This document shows positions 8,782-16,516 of a DNA stretch of 64,000 nucleotides, in pieces (position 1 is the stretch's first letter; each line of letters begins with the position of its first letter). The position numbers and the translations under genes are program-made. The DNA is from a bacterium (GTDB lineage: Bacteria > Cyanobacteriota > Vampirovibrionia > Gastranaerophilales > Gastranaerophilaceae): contig JAFQNF010000001.1 in assembly GCA_017396025.1 (NCBI GenBank), positions 1 through 64,000 of the forward strand, written 5' to 3'. The notes beneath the pieces were generated by a model that was given only the letters and a program-made list of their open reading frames with translations, was not told where the DNA came from and ran no database searches.

Positions 8782-9250
8782 ACCATTAGTAGATTTCGGT
8801 GTGATTATTAAATATATAGCATTATATATTGTTTTCGCATTGGTTGTATTTGGTGTTGATAGTGTTGTTCTAAATGCAATAAATATGTCTCCAACTAAGC
8901 AAGTTGGAAATGGACATTTAACTTTATTCGAAGTTCATAATACAGGTGCTGCATTTAACCTTTTTGCAGGTCAACCTGAAACAATTATTGTTGCTTCATT
9001 TTTGGCTGTTGCTGTATTGGTATTCTGTGTTTTAGTTTTTTCGTCAAGACTCACTCAAACAGCAGTTTCAGCGATGGCATTGTTAAGCGCAGGTATAACA
9101 ATGAATATGGCAGCTAGAATAAATGATGGTTATGTAATCGATTATATTAGCATCAATTCTATGCCAAATTTTCCAGTGTTTAACACAGCTGATATTATGA
9201 TTGTATTTGGTGCAATTGGTTTAATAATGGCGTTGTTTTCAAAAAATTAG
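8753..9250 (+). CDS. lspA: Lipoprotein signal peptidase (LspA), divergent
   Basis: Cleaves the signal peptide of prolipoproteins in the inner membrane. The 165-residue protein has four hydrophobic segments. The two catalytic aspartates of the family can be placed in YVIDYI (about 124-129) and FNTADIM (about 142-148), and the HNTGAAFNLF motif is present near 66. Two consensus positions differ: the usual GNxxDR element reads MNMAARIND, losing its Gly and Asp, and the N-terminal D-Q motif is VDSVV. The catalytic pair is intact, so activity is plausible. The ATG at 8753 has an AAAGGAG site and overlaps the previous gene. The next gene begins 10 bases after it. Confidence 0.85.
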   Translation: MARRPVKETRPLVDFGVIIKYIALYIVFALVVFGVDSVVLNAINMSPTKQVGNGHLTLFEVHNTGAAFNLFAGQPETIIVASFLAVAVLVFCVLVFSSRLTQTAVSAMALLSAGITMNMAARINDGYVIDYISINSMPNFPVFNTADIMIVFGAIGLIMALFSKN

Positions 9251-9260
9251 GTTTTATGTA

Positions 9261-10187
9261 ATGACAAAAAAGTATGTTTTTAGCGTCCAATCTTTAAGTC
9301 AACCTTTAAGGTTGGACGCTTTTTTGTCTCAGCAAAGAGAGTTTTCTTCTCGTTCACAGGTTCAAAATTTGATAAAGAAACATCAAGTTATTGTTAATGG
9401 GCAATGTGCAAAAGCTTCTTTATTAGTGAAAAATGATGATGAAATTTCTGTTGATTTAAGTGAAGAATTTTCAGTTATTATTAAACCTGAAGATATTCCT
9501 TTAGATATTGTTTGGGAAGATGACGACATACTTATTGTTAATAAACCTAAAAATATGATTACACATCCTACTATAAAAGAAACCACAGGTACGCTTGTAA
9601 ATGCCCTTTTGAATAAATATGGATATGATGGGTTATCAAATATAAATGGGGTTATGAGACCAGGAATTGTTCACAGGCTTGATAGAAATACTTCTGGTAT
9701 TTTAATGATTGCAAAAAACAACCATTCGCATGAGTTCTTGTCTGAACAAATAAAGACAAAATCTGCAATAAGAAAATATCTAGCTGTTGTTCAAGGTAAT
9801 TTTGATTCTGAATTTGGGACTATTGATGCTCCTATTTTAAGACATCCATCAAAACCAGAAAAAATGGCTGTTGTTGAAGGTGGAAAACCTTCTGTGACAC
9901 ATTATAAAGTTTTAGAACAATTTAAAGGCTATTCATTCCTTGAACTTCAACTTGAAACTGGAAGAACTCATCAAATAAGAGTTCATATGAATTATATCGC
10001 TCATCCAATCGTGAATGATAGTTTGTATTGTAAGTCACAATTTAAAGTTAAGACTATCGAACAGGTTCTTCAGTCTTATAGTCTTAAATTTGCGACTTTA
10101 AAATCAGGTGATATAATTGAACTTGAAATACCGCAAGATGACGATATTCAAAGAGTATTAAAGTATTTAAGGAGTAATTTAAAATGA
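9261..10187 (+). CDS. RluA/RluD-family pseudouridine synthase
   Basis: The 308-residue protein isomerises uridines in RNA, probably 23S rRNA as in RluD. It has an N-terminal S4 RNA-binding domain (about 15-65, with SRSQVQNLIKKHQVIVNG) and a pseudouridine-synthase domain. The catalytic motif is GIVHRLDRNTSGILMIAK (about 132-150), and LETGRTHQIRVHM lies near 235. The S4 domain and length fit RluD rather than RluA, but the exact target uridines cannot be read from sequence. The stop overlaps the next gene as AAAATGA, so the two are coupled. Confidence 0.9.
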   Translation: MTKKYVFSVQSLSQPLRLDAFLSQQREFSSRSQVQNLIKKHQVIVNGQCAKASLLVKNDDEISVDLSEEFSVIIKPEDIPLDIVWEDDDILIVNKPKNMITHPTIKETTGTLVNALLNKYGYDGLSNINGVMRPGIVHRLDRNTSGILMIAKNNHSHEFLSEQIKTKSAIRKYLAVVQGNFDSEFGTIDAPILRHPSKPEKMAVVEGGKPSVTHYKVLEQFKGYSFLELQLETGRTHQIRVHMNYIAHPIVNDSLYCKSQFKVKTIEQVLQSYSLKFATLKSGDIIELEIPQDDDIQRVLKYLRSNLK

Positions 10188-10549
10188 AAAATAAAATTAT
10201 ATTAATGAGTGTTGAATCAATCTTTTTTGTTGTTTTACTTTACTTCTTGATTGTAAATTATTCTGCAAAAACCACCAGTGGTTTTACTGTATCTTTCGAT
10301 GCTTCTGGTTATGTGGTTGTTAGTACATTTGCTGTGATTTTATTTTCTTATTTGATTGGAACATTTTCTGGTTTTGTTTATTCTCTTGTTTTGGGTAGAA
10401 GATATAAAGACCAAATTGAATTTTATGCAAGAAAGAATGAAAAACTTGCTGTCCAAAATGAAATTGATACTGATGATAAAGAAGCTTTACAACGTAAAAT
10501 TGCTTCACTTGAAATAGCATTAGAAAATGCATTAAAAAATCAAAATTAA
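10184..10549 (+). CDS. LapA-like (DUF1049-type) membrane protein
   Basis: The 121-residue protein has two hydrophobic segments (about 5-25 and 42-68) followed by a charged helical tail (about 72-120) that looks like a coiled coil, with KIASLEIALENAL heptads. This layout matches LapA/YciS-type proteins, which in proteobacteria take part in LPS-assembly control with LapB. No lapB is adjacent. The start overlaps the RluD-type gene by four bases and has an AAGGAG site. The family call rests on topology more than on specific residues. Confidence 0.55.
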   Translation: MKNKIILMSVESIFFVVLLYFLIVNYSAKTTSGFTVSFDASGYVVVSTFAVILFSYLIGTFSGFVYSLVLGRRYKDQIEFYARKNEKLAVQNEIDTDDKEALQRKIASLEIALENALKNQN

Positions 10550-10638
10550 TTTAAAATTTGTTTAGAAACTTCTTATTTTTGTAAATTTTTTCTATTCTTG
10601 TTTTTTAATCTATACACAAGTTAGAGAAGGAAGTTTTT

Positions 10639-11061
10639 GTGACAATCGGAATTACTAAAAAAGGAAATTATTACCAAAAATCAAATCAGGGAAAAATGAT
10701 AGCAACTGGCCTTGGCGCTGTGGGTGGTGCGTTCATTGCTTCAAAAAATTCTCAGCAAATTAGAAGCAAAATAAAAGATATATATGTAGCTTCTGCAAAA
10801 AAAGCTGGAAAAGGTATTTTAAAAAGCATAAAAGAGTTTTTTACTGGTAAATTTGATTTTTCTAAAATTAAAGAAAATACTAAATTAAAAGGTAATGTTC
10901 TCAAATATGGAAATAAAATTTTATGTTCAGTAAAAAAACATCCTGTTTTGTTTGGTGCAATTGCAGGTGCTGTTGCTTTCTTTGGAATTGGCGCTTTAAT
11001 TGATAAAAATATAAATAAAACTAGAGCAAATTTAGTGGATAAAAATGTAGAGTTTAAATAA
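10639..11061 (+). CDS. Hypothetical basic protein with glycine-rich hydrophobic segments (140 aa)
   Basis: The start is a GTG at 10639 behind GAAGGAAG. The 140-residue protein is lysine-rich. It has one Gly/Ala-rich hydrophobic patch at about 20-37 (GLGAVGGAF) and a stronger one at about 102-122 (VLFGAIAGAVAFFGIGALI). The rest is amphipathic and basic. No family was recognised. Glycine-zipper-like segments suggest membrane association. A hairpin terminator begins directly at its stop codon. Confidence 0.6.
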   Translation: MTIGITKKGNYYQKSNQGKMIATGLGAVGGAFIASKNSQQIRSKIKDIYVASAKKAGKGILKSIKEFFTGKFDFSKIKENTKLKGNVLKYGNKILCSVKKHPVLFGAIAGAVAFFGIGALIDKNINKTRANLVDKNVEFK

Positions 11062-11090
11062 AAAAGGTGATGTTAAAATCACCTTTTTTA
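11061..11090. terminator. Bidirectional intrinsic terminator
   Basis: AAAAAGGTGAT, a loop of about six bases and ATCACCTTTTTT form a perfect stem flanked by A and T runs. It can end transcription from the plus-strand gene at 10639 and from the convergent DUF3137 gene. Confidence 0.8.
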
Positions 11091-11106
11091 TAAATCTAGT
11101 TTGAAT

Positions 11107-12282
11107 TTATTTTAAATATTTTTTTAGTTCGTCTACTAATTGCAAGAGTGAAATCATTTCCTGATAAAAGTTTAAGAATGTTCTATAATCAGTTTTTTTG
11201 AAGTCATCGCCTAGGGCAAACATATCTTTGTTTGTATTAATTGTTAATATCAATTTGTTGTTTTTGAAACTTCCTCTTATTTTGTTTGTCTTAAATATAT
11301 CTCTTATTTTATTTATTTTTTCTATAAATGCTGGTGTGAATATATATCTTGCTTCTATTTGATTGTTTGAATATAGCTGATATTGTTTTTCAAAATAAAT
11401 TGATTCTAGATTGACTTCTTTAAACATTTTAGGGTTTGGTTTTATTCTTTTTGATGCAAAACTTTTATCAAGAAAGAAGGTTTCATCTGTAAAGTTTTTT
11501 TCAAAATTAAACTCAACAATAAGTCCTCTAAATGATGAATATTTTAAAATATTTTTAAAAAGTTTATAAATAGCCACAAATGTTATTATAAGTAATGGAA
11601 AAAATATAATTGACAATATCAAGAATGGAAAAATAAATGTAAAAATCATCAATATAAAATAAGTTAGGAACACTGAACCTAAAATAGTTGTTGGTTTTGT
11701 ACTTGCTTCATAGATTTTTATTTTTACATTTTCGTATGTCCCTGAAAAGCAATCATCAATAATTAAAAATGGAAATGTATTGAAGATATTTAATGCTTTC
11801 ATTTCCTTTTGAAATTTAAAAAGTACGTTAAGGTTTATTATGTTTTTAGAATACCCAAATTGAGTATGAGAATTGCAAAATATATCTTCCAAATTCTTTC
11901 CACATTTTACATTTTTTATGAAAATTTCCAAGAGTTCTTTCATAAACTCTTGTTTTAGTTCATTTTCTAAGTTGATTTCTAATTGTCTTTCACCACAAAC
12001 GTTTTTCTTATTTCCAAAAATTATGTTTGCAATCTCCATTAAAAATGCAGAACCGAATAATCCTATAACAGAAAATATTGTAAAGGCTTTTTCATTTGGT
12101 ACTGGTATATATTCTCTACTAAATATCAAAATACCAAAAATAATACATAAAATAAGCAAAAAATGTGTTACCGCTGCTTTTTTTCTTTTTGTTTCATATT
12201 TTGGTAAAAATTTTTCAATTTTTTTATAAAAAAGTTCGCGAAGTTTGCGTTTCATTTCTCTTTTAGTCGTTATGTCCATCAA
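11107..12282 (-). CDS. DUF3137 family membrane protein
   Basis: The 391-residue protein has two hydrophobic segments near 38-90 and a hydrophobic pair near 205-245, separated and followed by soluble parts. The C-terminal portion, with GLIVEFNFEKNF, then VNLESIYFEKQYQLYSNNQIEARYIFTPAFIEKI, matches the conserved core of DUF3137. Function of the family is unknown. The second codon is also ATG, so the exact start is uncertain by one residue. It is convergent with the previous gene across a shared terminator and diverges from rpsL. Confidence 0.75.
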   Translation of the reverse strand: MMDITTKREMKRKLRELFYKKIEKFLPKYETKRKKAAVTHFLLILCIIFGILIFSREYIPVPNEKAFTIFSVIGLFGSAFLMEIANIIFGNKKNVCGERQLEINLENELKQEFMKELLEIFIKNVKCGKNLEDIFCNSHTQFGYSKNIINLNVLFKFQKEMKALNIFNTFPFLIIDDCFSGTYENVKIKIYEASTKPTTILGSVFLTYFILMIFTFIFPFLILSIIFFPLLIITFVAIYKLFKNILKYSSFRGLIVEFNFEKNFTDETFFLDKSFASKRIKPNPKMFKEVNLESIYFEKQYQLYSNNQIEARYIFTPAFIEKINKIRDIFKTNKIRGSFKNNKLILTINTNKDMFALGDDFKKTDYRTFLNFYQEMISLLQLVDELKKYLK

Positions 12283-12389
12283 ACTAAAACCTTTATTTTG
12301 AACTATCCATTAGTAAAAATATAATAGCAGATAGATGTTTACGGGTAAATCATAGCTTAATTTATCTTTAAACTTTAGCTTTACTAGAG

Positions 12390-12418
12390 TTGACTTTGAT
12401 TTTTGCTTGTAGTATCAC
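12390..12418 (+). promoter_or_regulatory. Candidate promoter for rpsL-rpsG
   Basis: TTGACT (12390-12395), a 17-base spacer and TATCAC (12413-12418). The -35 is good and the -10 is imperfect. A start near 12425 would leave a leader of about 115 bases that contains the GC-rich element below. Confidence 0.45.
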
Positions 12419-12450
12419 TATATATGAATGTAAAGTGAGTGGTTATTTTC

Positions 12451-12515
12451 GTGCTGAAGTTATGACCACAGGATGTGACCAAATGACGGCGAGGAGGCGG
12501 CAAGAGGTCCCAGCC
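12451..12515 (+). ncRNA. GC-rich rpsL 5' leader element, possibly structured
   Basis: Between the candidate promoter and rpsL lies a stretch far richer in G and C than any nearby intergenic DNA, especially 12486-12515. It holds two GACC boxes (12464-12467, 12477-12480), either of which can pair with GGTC at 12506-12509, and a short CACA/TGTG hairpin. No match to a known leader family was recognised. Autoregulation by a ribosomal protein is an inference from position. Confidence 0.4.
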
Positions 12516-12541
12516 AAAAGTAAATTATACAAGGAGAAAAC

Positions 12542-12919
12542 ATGCCAACAATAGCACAGTTAGTACGTAAAGAACGTAAAAGAACTACTGATAAGACTAA
12601 ATCACCGGCGTTAACAAATTGCCCTCAAAGAAGAGGTGTTTGTACAAGAGTTTATACAACAACTCCTAAAAAACCAAACTCAGCTTTAAGAAAAGTAGCA
12701 AGGGTAAGATTAACTAACGGTTTTGAAGTTACTTCATATATTCCAGGTATCGGACACAACTTACAAGAACACTCTGTTGTTTTAATCAGAGGCGGAAGAG
12801 TTAAAGACCTTCCTGGTGTAAGATATCACATCGTTAGAGGTACATTAGACACAGCAGGCGTTGCAAATAGAATGAAATCAAGATCTAAATACGGCGCTAA
12901 AAGAGCTAAAAAGAAATAG
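12542..12919 (+). CDS. rpsL: 30S ribosomal protein S12
   Basis: Component of the decoding centre of the small ribosomal subunit. The 125-residue protein is complete: it has [12 protein letters not shown], the CPQRRGVC box, [41 protein letters not shown] and a basic tail. Lysine is retained in the TPKKPNS loop and in GRVKDLPGV, where streptomycin-resistance changes usually occur, so the sensitive-type residues appear present. An AAGGAG site precedes the ATG. It is followed 15 bases later by rpsG. Confidence 0.98.
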   Translation: MPTIAQLVRKERKRTTDKTKSPALTNCPQRRGVCTRVYTTTPKKPNSALRKVARVRLTNGFEVTSYIPGIGHNLQEHSVVLIRGGRVKDLPGVRYHIVRGTLDTAGVANRMKSRSKYGAKRAKKK

Positions 12920-12934
12920 GAAAGGTGATTTATA

Positions 12935-13405
12935 ATGTCAAGACGTAGTAAACCTGCAAGAAGAATTCCTGCTCCTGATGCTGTATATAATAGCGTTGAT
13001 ATCGCTAGCTTCATTAACAGATTAATGAGACGCGGTAAAAAGTCAGTTGCAGAAAGAATATTCTATTCAACATTAGAAAATTTAAAAACTAAATCAAAAG
13101 ATGAGCCATTAGAAGTTTTCAAAAAAGCTTTAACAAACGCAACTCCTTTATTGGAAGTTAAAGCTAGAAGAATCGGTGGTTCTACATACCAAGTTCCTCT
13201 TGAAGTTAAAGCAGACAGAGGTATGGTGTTAGGTTCAACTTGGTTAATCGAAGCTGCTAAAAAACGTAGCGGTAAATCAATGGTTGAAAAACTAACTAAC
13301 GAATTAATGGACGCATCAAATGGTGTTGGTGCAGCTTGCAAAAAACGTGAAGATACTCACAAAATGGCTGAAGCTAACAAAGCGTTCGCACACTACAGAT
13401 ACTAA
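12935..13405 (+). CDS. rpsG: 30S ribosomal protein S7
   Basis: Primary 16S rRNA-binding protein that nucleates assembly of the 30S head. The 156-residue protein is full length, with SRRSKPARR, FINRLMRRGKKSVAERI, VKARRIGGSTYQVPLEV and ending AHYRY. In most bacteria fusA and tuf follow; here an intrinsic terminator follows directly and the next gene is on the other strand, so the str operon has been reduced to rpsL-rpsG in this genome. Confidence 0.98.
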   Translation: MSRRSKPARRIPAPDAVYNSVDIASFINRLMRRGKKSVAERIFYSTLENLKTKSKDEPLEVFKKALTNATPLLEVKARRIGGSTYQVPLEVKADRGMVLGSTWLIEAAKKRSGKSMVEKLTNELMDASNGVGAACKKREDTHKMAEANKAFAHYRY

Positions 13406-13422
13406 TTCTTATGTATATTACA

Positions 13423-13458
13423 AAAAAGAGAACTCAATTATTTGGGTTCTCTTTTTTT
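13423..13458 (+). terminator. Intrinsic terminator after rpsG
   Basis: GAGAACTCAA pairs with TTGGGTTCTC (one G-T pair) around a four-base loop, preceded by an A run and followed by seven or more T. It may also serve the convergent gene ending at 13462. Confidence 0.85.
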
Positions 13459-13461
13459 ATT

Positions 13462-13923
13462 TTAATATCTAAAATGCATTGGGTATATTGGTCTATGAAT
13501 TGGATGGTGACCACGGTGAATTAAATGTGGTGGTGGCATTGGTGGATAATAATAATCATGCATTTCTCTTTCCATCAATGGAGTTATCATTCTTCCATCA
13601 GGGCCGGTTTTTATTCCTGTTATGTTGTATGTGTATACAACTTGATTCCCATAAGGGTTATAGTGATTGTAGTTGTATCTTGGGTAATGTGACCAAGTTG
13701 TATATTGATATGGTTTTACATAAATATAAGTGTTTTGTCTTGTGTTAGAATCTTCTTCTTCTGTTTTTGTTGGTGGCTCATGTTGAATGTATTCATATTT
13801 AACATCATTTGTTCCATTAATGCTTATGCTTTCTGTATACATTCCTGACGCTTGCACAGAAGAATTTGCGCCTATTGTAATAAGCACAAATAATGCGAAT
13901 ATAGCAAAACTTATTCTTCTCAT
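13462..13923 (-). CDS. Secreted His/Tyr/Pro-rich hypothetical protein
   Basis: The 153-residue protein starts MRRISFAIFALFVLITIGAN, a signal peptide with likely cleavage after VQASG. The mature part is rich in Tyr, Pro, His and Asn. The C-terminal third (about 118-153) is dominated by Pro and His (YYYPPMPPPH, HRGHHPIHRP). Such a tail could bind metal, but this is a guess. No family was recognised. An AGGAAA site lies before the ATG at 13923. Confidence 0.6.
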   Translation of the reverse strand: MRRISFAIFALFVLITIGANSSVQASGMYTESISINGTNDVKYEYIQHEPPTKTEEEDSNTRQNTYIYVKPYQYTTWSHYPRYNYNHYNPYGNQVVYTYNITGIKTGPDGRMITPLMEREMHDYYYPPMPPPHLIHRGHHPIHRPIYPMHFRY

Positions 13924-13980
13924 TATGTTTTCCTATGTAGCTACAATATCTATAACGAAAATTTTTTGAAAAAGTTCAGT

Positions 13981-14481
13981 TTATCTGTAGTTTTGGAATT
14001 GAAGAGGTACTTCGTAGTTATCTTCTTTTTCCCTTAACATCTTTATTACAGCTTGAAGATCATCTTTGTCTTTTCCAGAAACTCTAACTTGTTCCCCTTG
14101 AATAGATGCTTGTACTTTCAGTTTAGTATTTTTAATATCTGCAACAATTTTTTTTGCTAATTCTTGTGTCAAACCTTTTTTTAGATTGAATACTTGACGA
14201 ACATTTCCACCTAAGGCATTTTCGATTGTTTGTGCATCTAAAATTTTAATGCTTAATCCTCTTTTTATCATTTTAGATTGAAGAATATCCAAGATATTTC
14301 TTAATTTCATATCGTCATTAGTTGTAATTGTAATTGATTTATCAGCATCTAAAATTACATCTGAATTTGAGCCTTTTAAATCAAATCGTGTTGTTAGCTC
14401 TCTTTTTACTTGGTCGACAGCGTTAACAAGTTCTTGTTTATCAAATTCAGAAACGATATCAAAACTACAATCTTTAGCCAT
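13981..14481 (-). CDS. yajQ: YajQ family nucleotide-binding protein
   Basis: The frame is open to 14505, but the ATG at 14481 has an AAAAAGGAG site and gives the family start MAKDCSFDIVSEFD. The resulting 166 residues are the normal length for the YajQ/DUF520 family of two ferredoxin-like domains. Visible motifs are TRFDLKGSNSDV, GLTQELAKKIV and VQASIQGEQVRVSGKDKDDLQAVI. Members bind nucleotides, and some are reported to bind cyclic di-GMP; its role here is unknown. It shares a 110-base divergent intergenic region with the LexA-like gene. Confidence 0.92.
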   Translation of the reverse strand: MAKDCSFDIVSEFDKQELVNAVDQVKRELTTRFDLKGSNSDVILDADKSITITTNDDMKLRNILDILQSKMIKRGLSIKILDAQTIENALGGNVRQVFNLKKGLTQELAKKIVADIKNTKLKVQASIQGEQVRVSGKDKDDLQAVIKMLREKEDNYEVPLQFQNYR

Positions 14482-14556
14482 AATAAACTCCTTTTTGTGT
14501 ATCAACTCAATTATACTATATGTTTTGGCTTTTTTACAATTTTTATTTATTTAAGC

Positions 14557-14585
14557 TTGACAAAATATAGACGTCTGTCTATAAT
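14557..14585 (+). promoter_or_regulatory. Consensus promoter with an embedded palindromic operator for the LexA-like gene
   Basis: TTGACA (14557-14562), exactly 17 bases, then TATAAT (14580-14585): a perfect sigma70 promoter. A perfect inverted repeat TATAGAC-N4-GTCTATA (14566-14583) fills the spacer and overlaps the -10. Bound repressor would block RNA polymerase, as expected for an autoregulated SOS gene. The ATG at 14592 begins six bases after the -10, so the transcript would be leaderless or nearly so. Confidence 0.85.
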
Positions 14586-14591
14586 AATAAT

Positions 14592-15167
14592 ATGCTTACA
14601 GAAAAACAAAAAACATTCTTTGAAAAATTAAAAGAATTATATGGACAAGATGTTCTTCCTAGCTTTGATATTATTGCTAAAGAATTTGGTTTTAAACATA
14701 AAAATTCTGTTTGGCAGTATTTTAATAAGTTAAAGGAAGAAAATTTAATAGAAGAACGAAATAATCATTTTTATATTAATAAAGAATTATTTGGGGCTAT
14801 TTTGTTTTCTTCTGCCGTAAAAGCGGGATTTGCTTCTGTTGCAGAAGATTATATTGAAAAAAGAGTTTCATTGGATGATAGTTTTGATATTAATAGTCCA
14901 TCAACTTTTCTTTTTACTGTATCTGGTGATTCAATGATAGATTTGGGTATTTTTGAGGGTGATACAGTTATTGTAAGAAAAACAAATTCGGCAAGGGATG
15001 GTGAAGTTGTTATTGCTTATATAGATGGTGGTTATACTTTAAAAACTTACAGAAACAAACAAGGAAAGGTTTGGCTTCAGCCTGCAAATCAAAACTATCC
15101 AGATTTATATCCTAAAGAGCAGTTAGTAATTTTTGGAGTGGCTCAAGGTATAGTAAGAAAATTATAA
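14592..15167 (+). CDS. LexA/UmuD-like self-cleaving repressor (S24)
   Basis: The 191-residue protein has an N-terminal winged-helix DNA-binding region (about 1-60, LPSFDIIAKEFGFKHKNSVWQYFNKL) and a C-terminal S24 peptidase domain. The catalytic serine is S114 in SGDSM and the lysine K151 in TLKTYR. The Ala-Gly cleavage pair is A78-G79 in VKAGFASVAEDY, a sequence that resembles UmuD as much as LexA. It should repress transcription until RecA filaments trigger cleavage. With the polymerase gene that follows, it looks like an HTH-bearing UmuD partner or a dedicated SOS regulator. No ribosome-binding site precedes the ATG. Whether it is the global LexA of this genome cannot be told. Confidence 0.88.
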   Translation: MLTEKQKTFFEKLKELYGQDVLPSFDIIAKEFGFKHKNSVWQYFNKLKEENLIEERNNHFYINKELFGAILFSSAVKAGFASVAEDYIEKRVSLDDSFDINSPSTFLFTVSGDSMIDLGIFEGDTVIVRKTNSARDGEVVIAYIDGGYTLKTYRNKQGKVWLQPANQNYPDLYPKEQLVIFGVAQGIVRKL

Positions 15168-15198
15168 ATCTCTATTCAAATATTTATTCTTCGGAATT

Positions 15199-15240
15199 AG
15201 CGGGCGTGTCATTTCTCCCGATAGCCCGCTGTTATTTTTT
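15199..15240 (+). terminator. GC-rich hairpin terminator or attenuator between the repressor and polymerase genes
   Basis: AGCGGGC (15199-15205) pairs perfectly with GCCCGCT (15224-15230), followed by a T run. An alternative inner stem CGGG/CCCG is possible. It lies in the 85-base gap before the umuC-like gene, so it should reduce or condition read-through into the polymerase. Confidence 0.7.
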
Positions 15241-15252
15241 TTTAGGAAATTT

Positions 15253-16467
15253 ATGAAAGAAAAAACGATAATACATGTTGATGGTAATAATTTTTTTGCT
15301 GGATGTGAGATAATGATGAATCCTGCATTAAAAGGGCGTGCAGTTTGTGTTTTGAGCAATAATGATGGATGTGTAGTTGCACGTTCATATGAAGCAAAAA
15401 AAATGGGAATACCAATGGGAATTCCTTATTTTATGGCAAAAAATCAGTTTAAAAATGTTGTTTATTTGAGTGCTGATTTTTCTCTTTATCACGAAATTTC
15501 TTCAAGAATGATGCAGTTATTGTATCGATATTCTGATAAAGTTGATATATATTCTATTGATGAAGCTTTTTTGGATGTAACTGGTTTTGATAAAATATTT
15601 GGATTGTCTGAAAAAGATTTTGTTGAAAAAATAAAAAGAGAAATTGAAGATGAAATAGGTTTAAGTGTTTCTGTAGGAATGGCTCCAACTAAAATGCTTG
15701 CAAAACTTGCAACACATAAAGCAAAGCAAAAAACAGGAACTTATGTTATAAACAAAGATTTTATTTCTTTTGAACTTCAGAATATTAAAACTGAAGAAAT
15801 TTGGGGGATTGGCAAGAATACAGCTAGAAGTTTAAGAAAATTTGGCATTTTTTATGCTCATGAAATTATTTTAAAAGATGATGATTTTTACAAAATTAAT
15901 TTTGGAAAAAGAGGGATGGAATTAAAATATGAGCTTTCTGGTATAAGTGTTATACCTTTAACTGGCGAGGTTGAAAGTCCCAAATCTATCCAACGTACGC
16001 GTGCTTTTCCTGATTTTTCTTCTGATATTGAATATATCAAAACAGAAATTATGATTCATCTTCATAATGTTTGTAAAAAGTTGCGTGAATGTAATTTGAT
16101 GACGGCTTCTATTGCTGTTATGCTAAGAACAAAAGATTTTAGAGTTTTTTATGCAGATGAAAAACTTGAAGAGATGACAAATTCTGAAATTTTGCTGACA
16201 GAAAAAATTTTTAAATTATTTGAAAAAATTTATCAGCCAAATATTGTTTATCGTTCAAGCGGTGTTTTAGCCTTTTCTTTAGAGGATACAGCGAAATCTC
16301 AGTTATCTTTGTTTAAAGATGAAAAAAAGGCAAAGTGTGAAAAATTATCATTGCTAATTGATAAACTTGAAAATAAATTTGGAAAAGGTTCTTTGAGTGC
16401 TGGTGATATTGGAATAAAAGCTGTTATGAAGAAACATCAACGAGAAATGCGTCATCGTGAGTTTTAA
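15253..16467 (+). CDS. umuC: Y-family DNA polymerase, UmuC-like
   Basis: Translesion polymerase subunit. The 404-residue protein has the Y-family motifs: VDGNNFFAGCEIM at the N-terminus, VLSNNDGCVVARSYEAKKMGIPMG (about 35-58), YSIDEAFLDV (about 98-107, with the catalytic Asp-Glu), the helix-hairpin-helix-like IWGIGKNTARSLRKFGI (about 185-200) and a little-finger domain to about 345. FFAGCE and the NNDGCVVARS box favour UmuC over DinB. Its partner would be the UmuD-like repressor 85 bases upstream. The ATG at 15253 has TAGGAAA upstream. Confidence 0.92.
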   Translation: MKEKTIIHVDGNNFFAGCEIMMNPALKGRAVCVLSNNDGCVVARSYEAKKMGIPMGIPYFMAKNQFKNVVYLSADFSLYHEISSRMMQLLYRYSDKVDIYSIDEAFLDVTGFDKIFGLSEKDFVEKIKREIEDEIGLSVSVGMAPTKMLAKLATHKAKQKTGTYVINKDFISFELQNIKTEEIWGIGKNTARSLRKFGIFYAHEIILKDDDFYKINFGKRGMELKYELSGISVIPLTGEVESPKSIQRTRAFPDFSSDIEYIKTEIMIHLHNVCKKLRECNLMTASIAVMLRTKDFRVFYADEKLEEMTNSEILLTEKIFKLFEKIYQPNIVYRSSGVLAFSLEDTAKSQLSLFKDEKKAKCEKLSLLIDKLENKFGKGSLSAGDIGIKAVMKKHQREMRHREF

Positions 16468-16516
16468 TTTGAAACACAATTATTTATATGATATAAATTA
16501 ATTGAGGGGAATAAGT

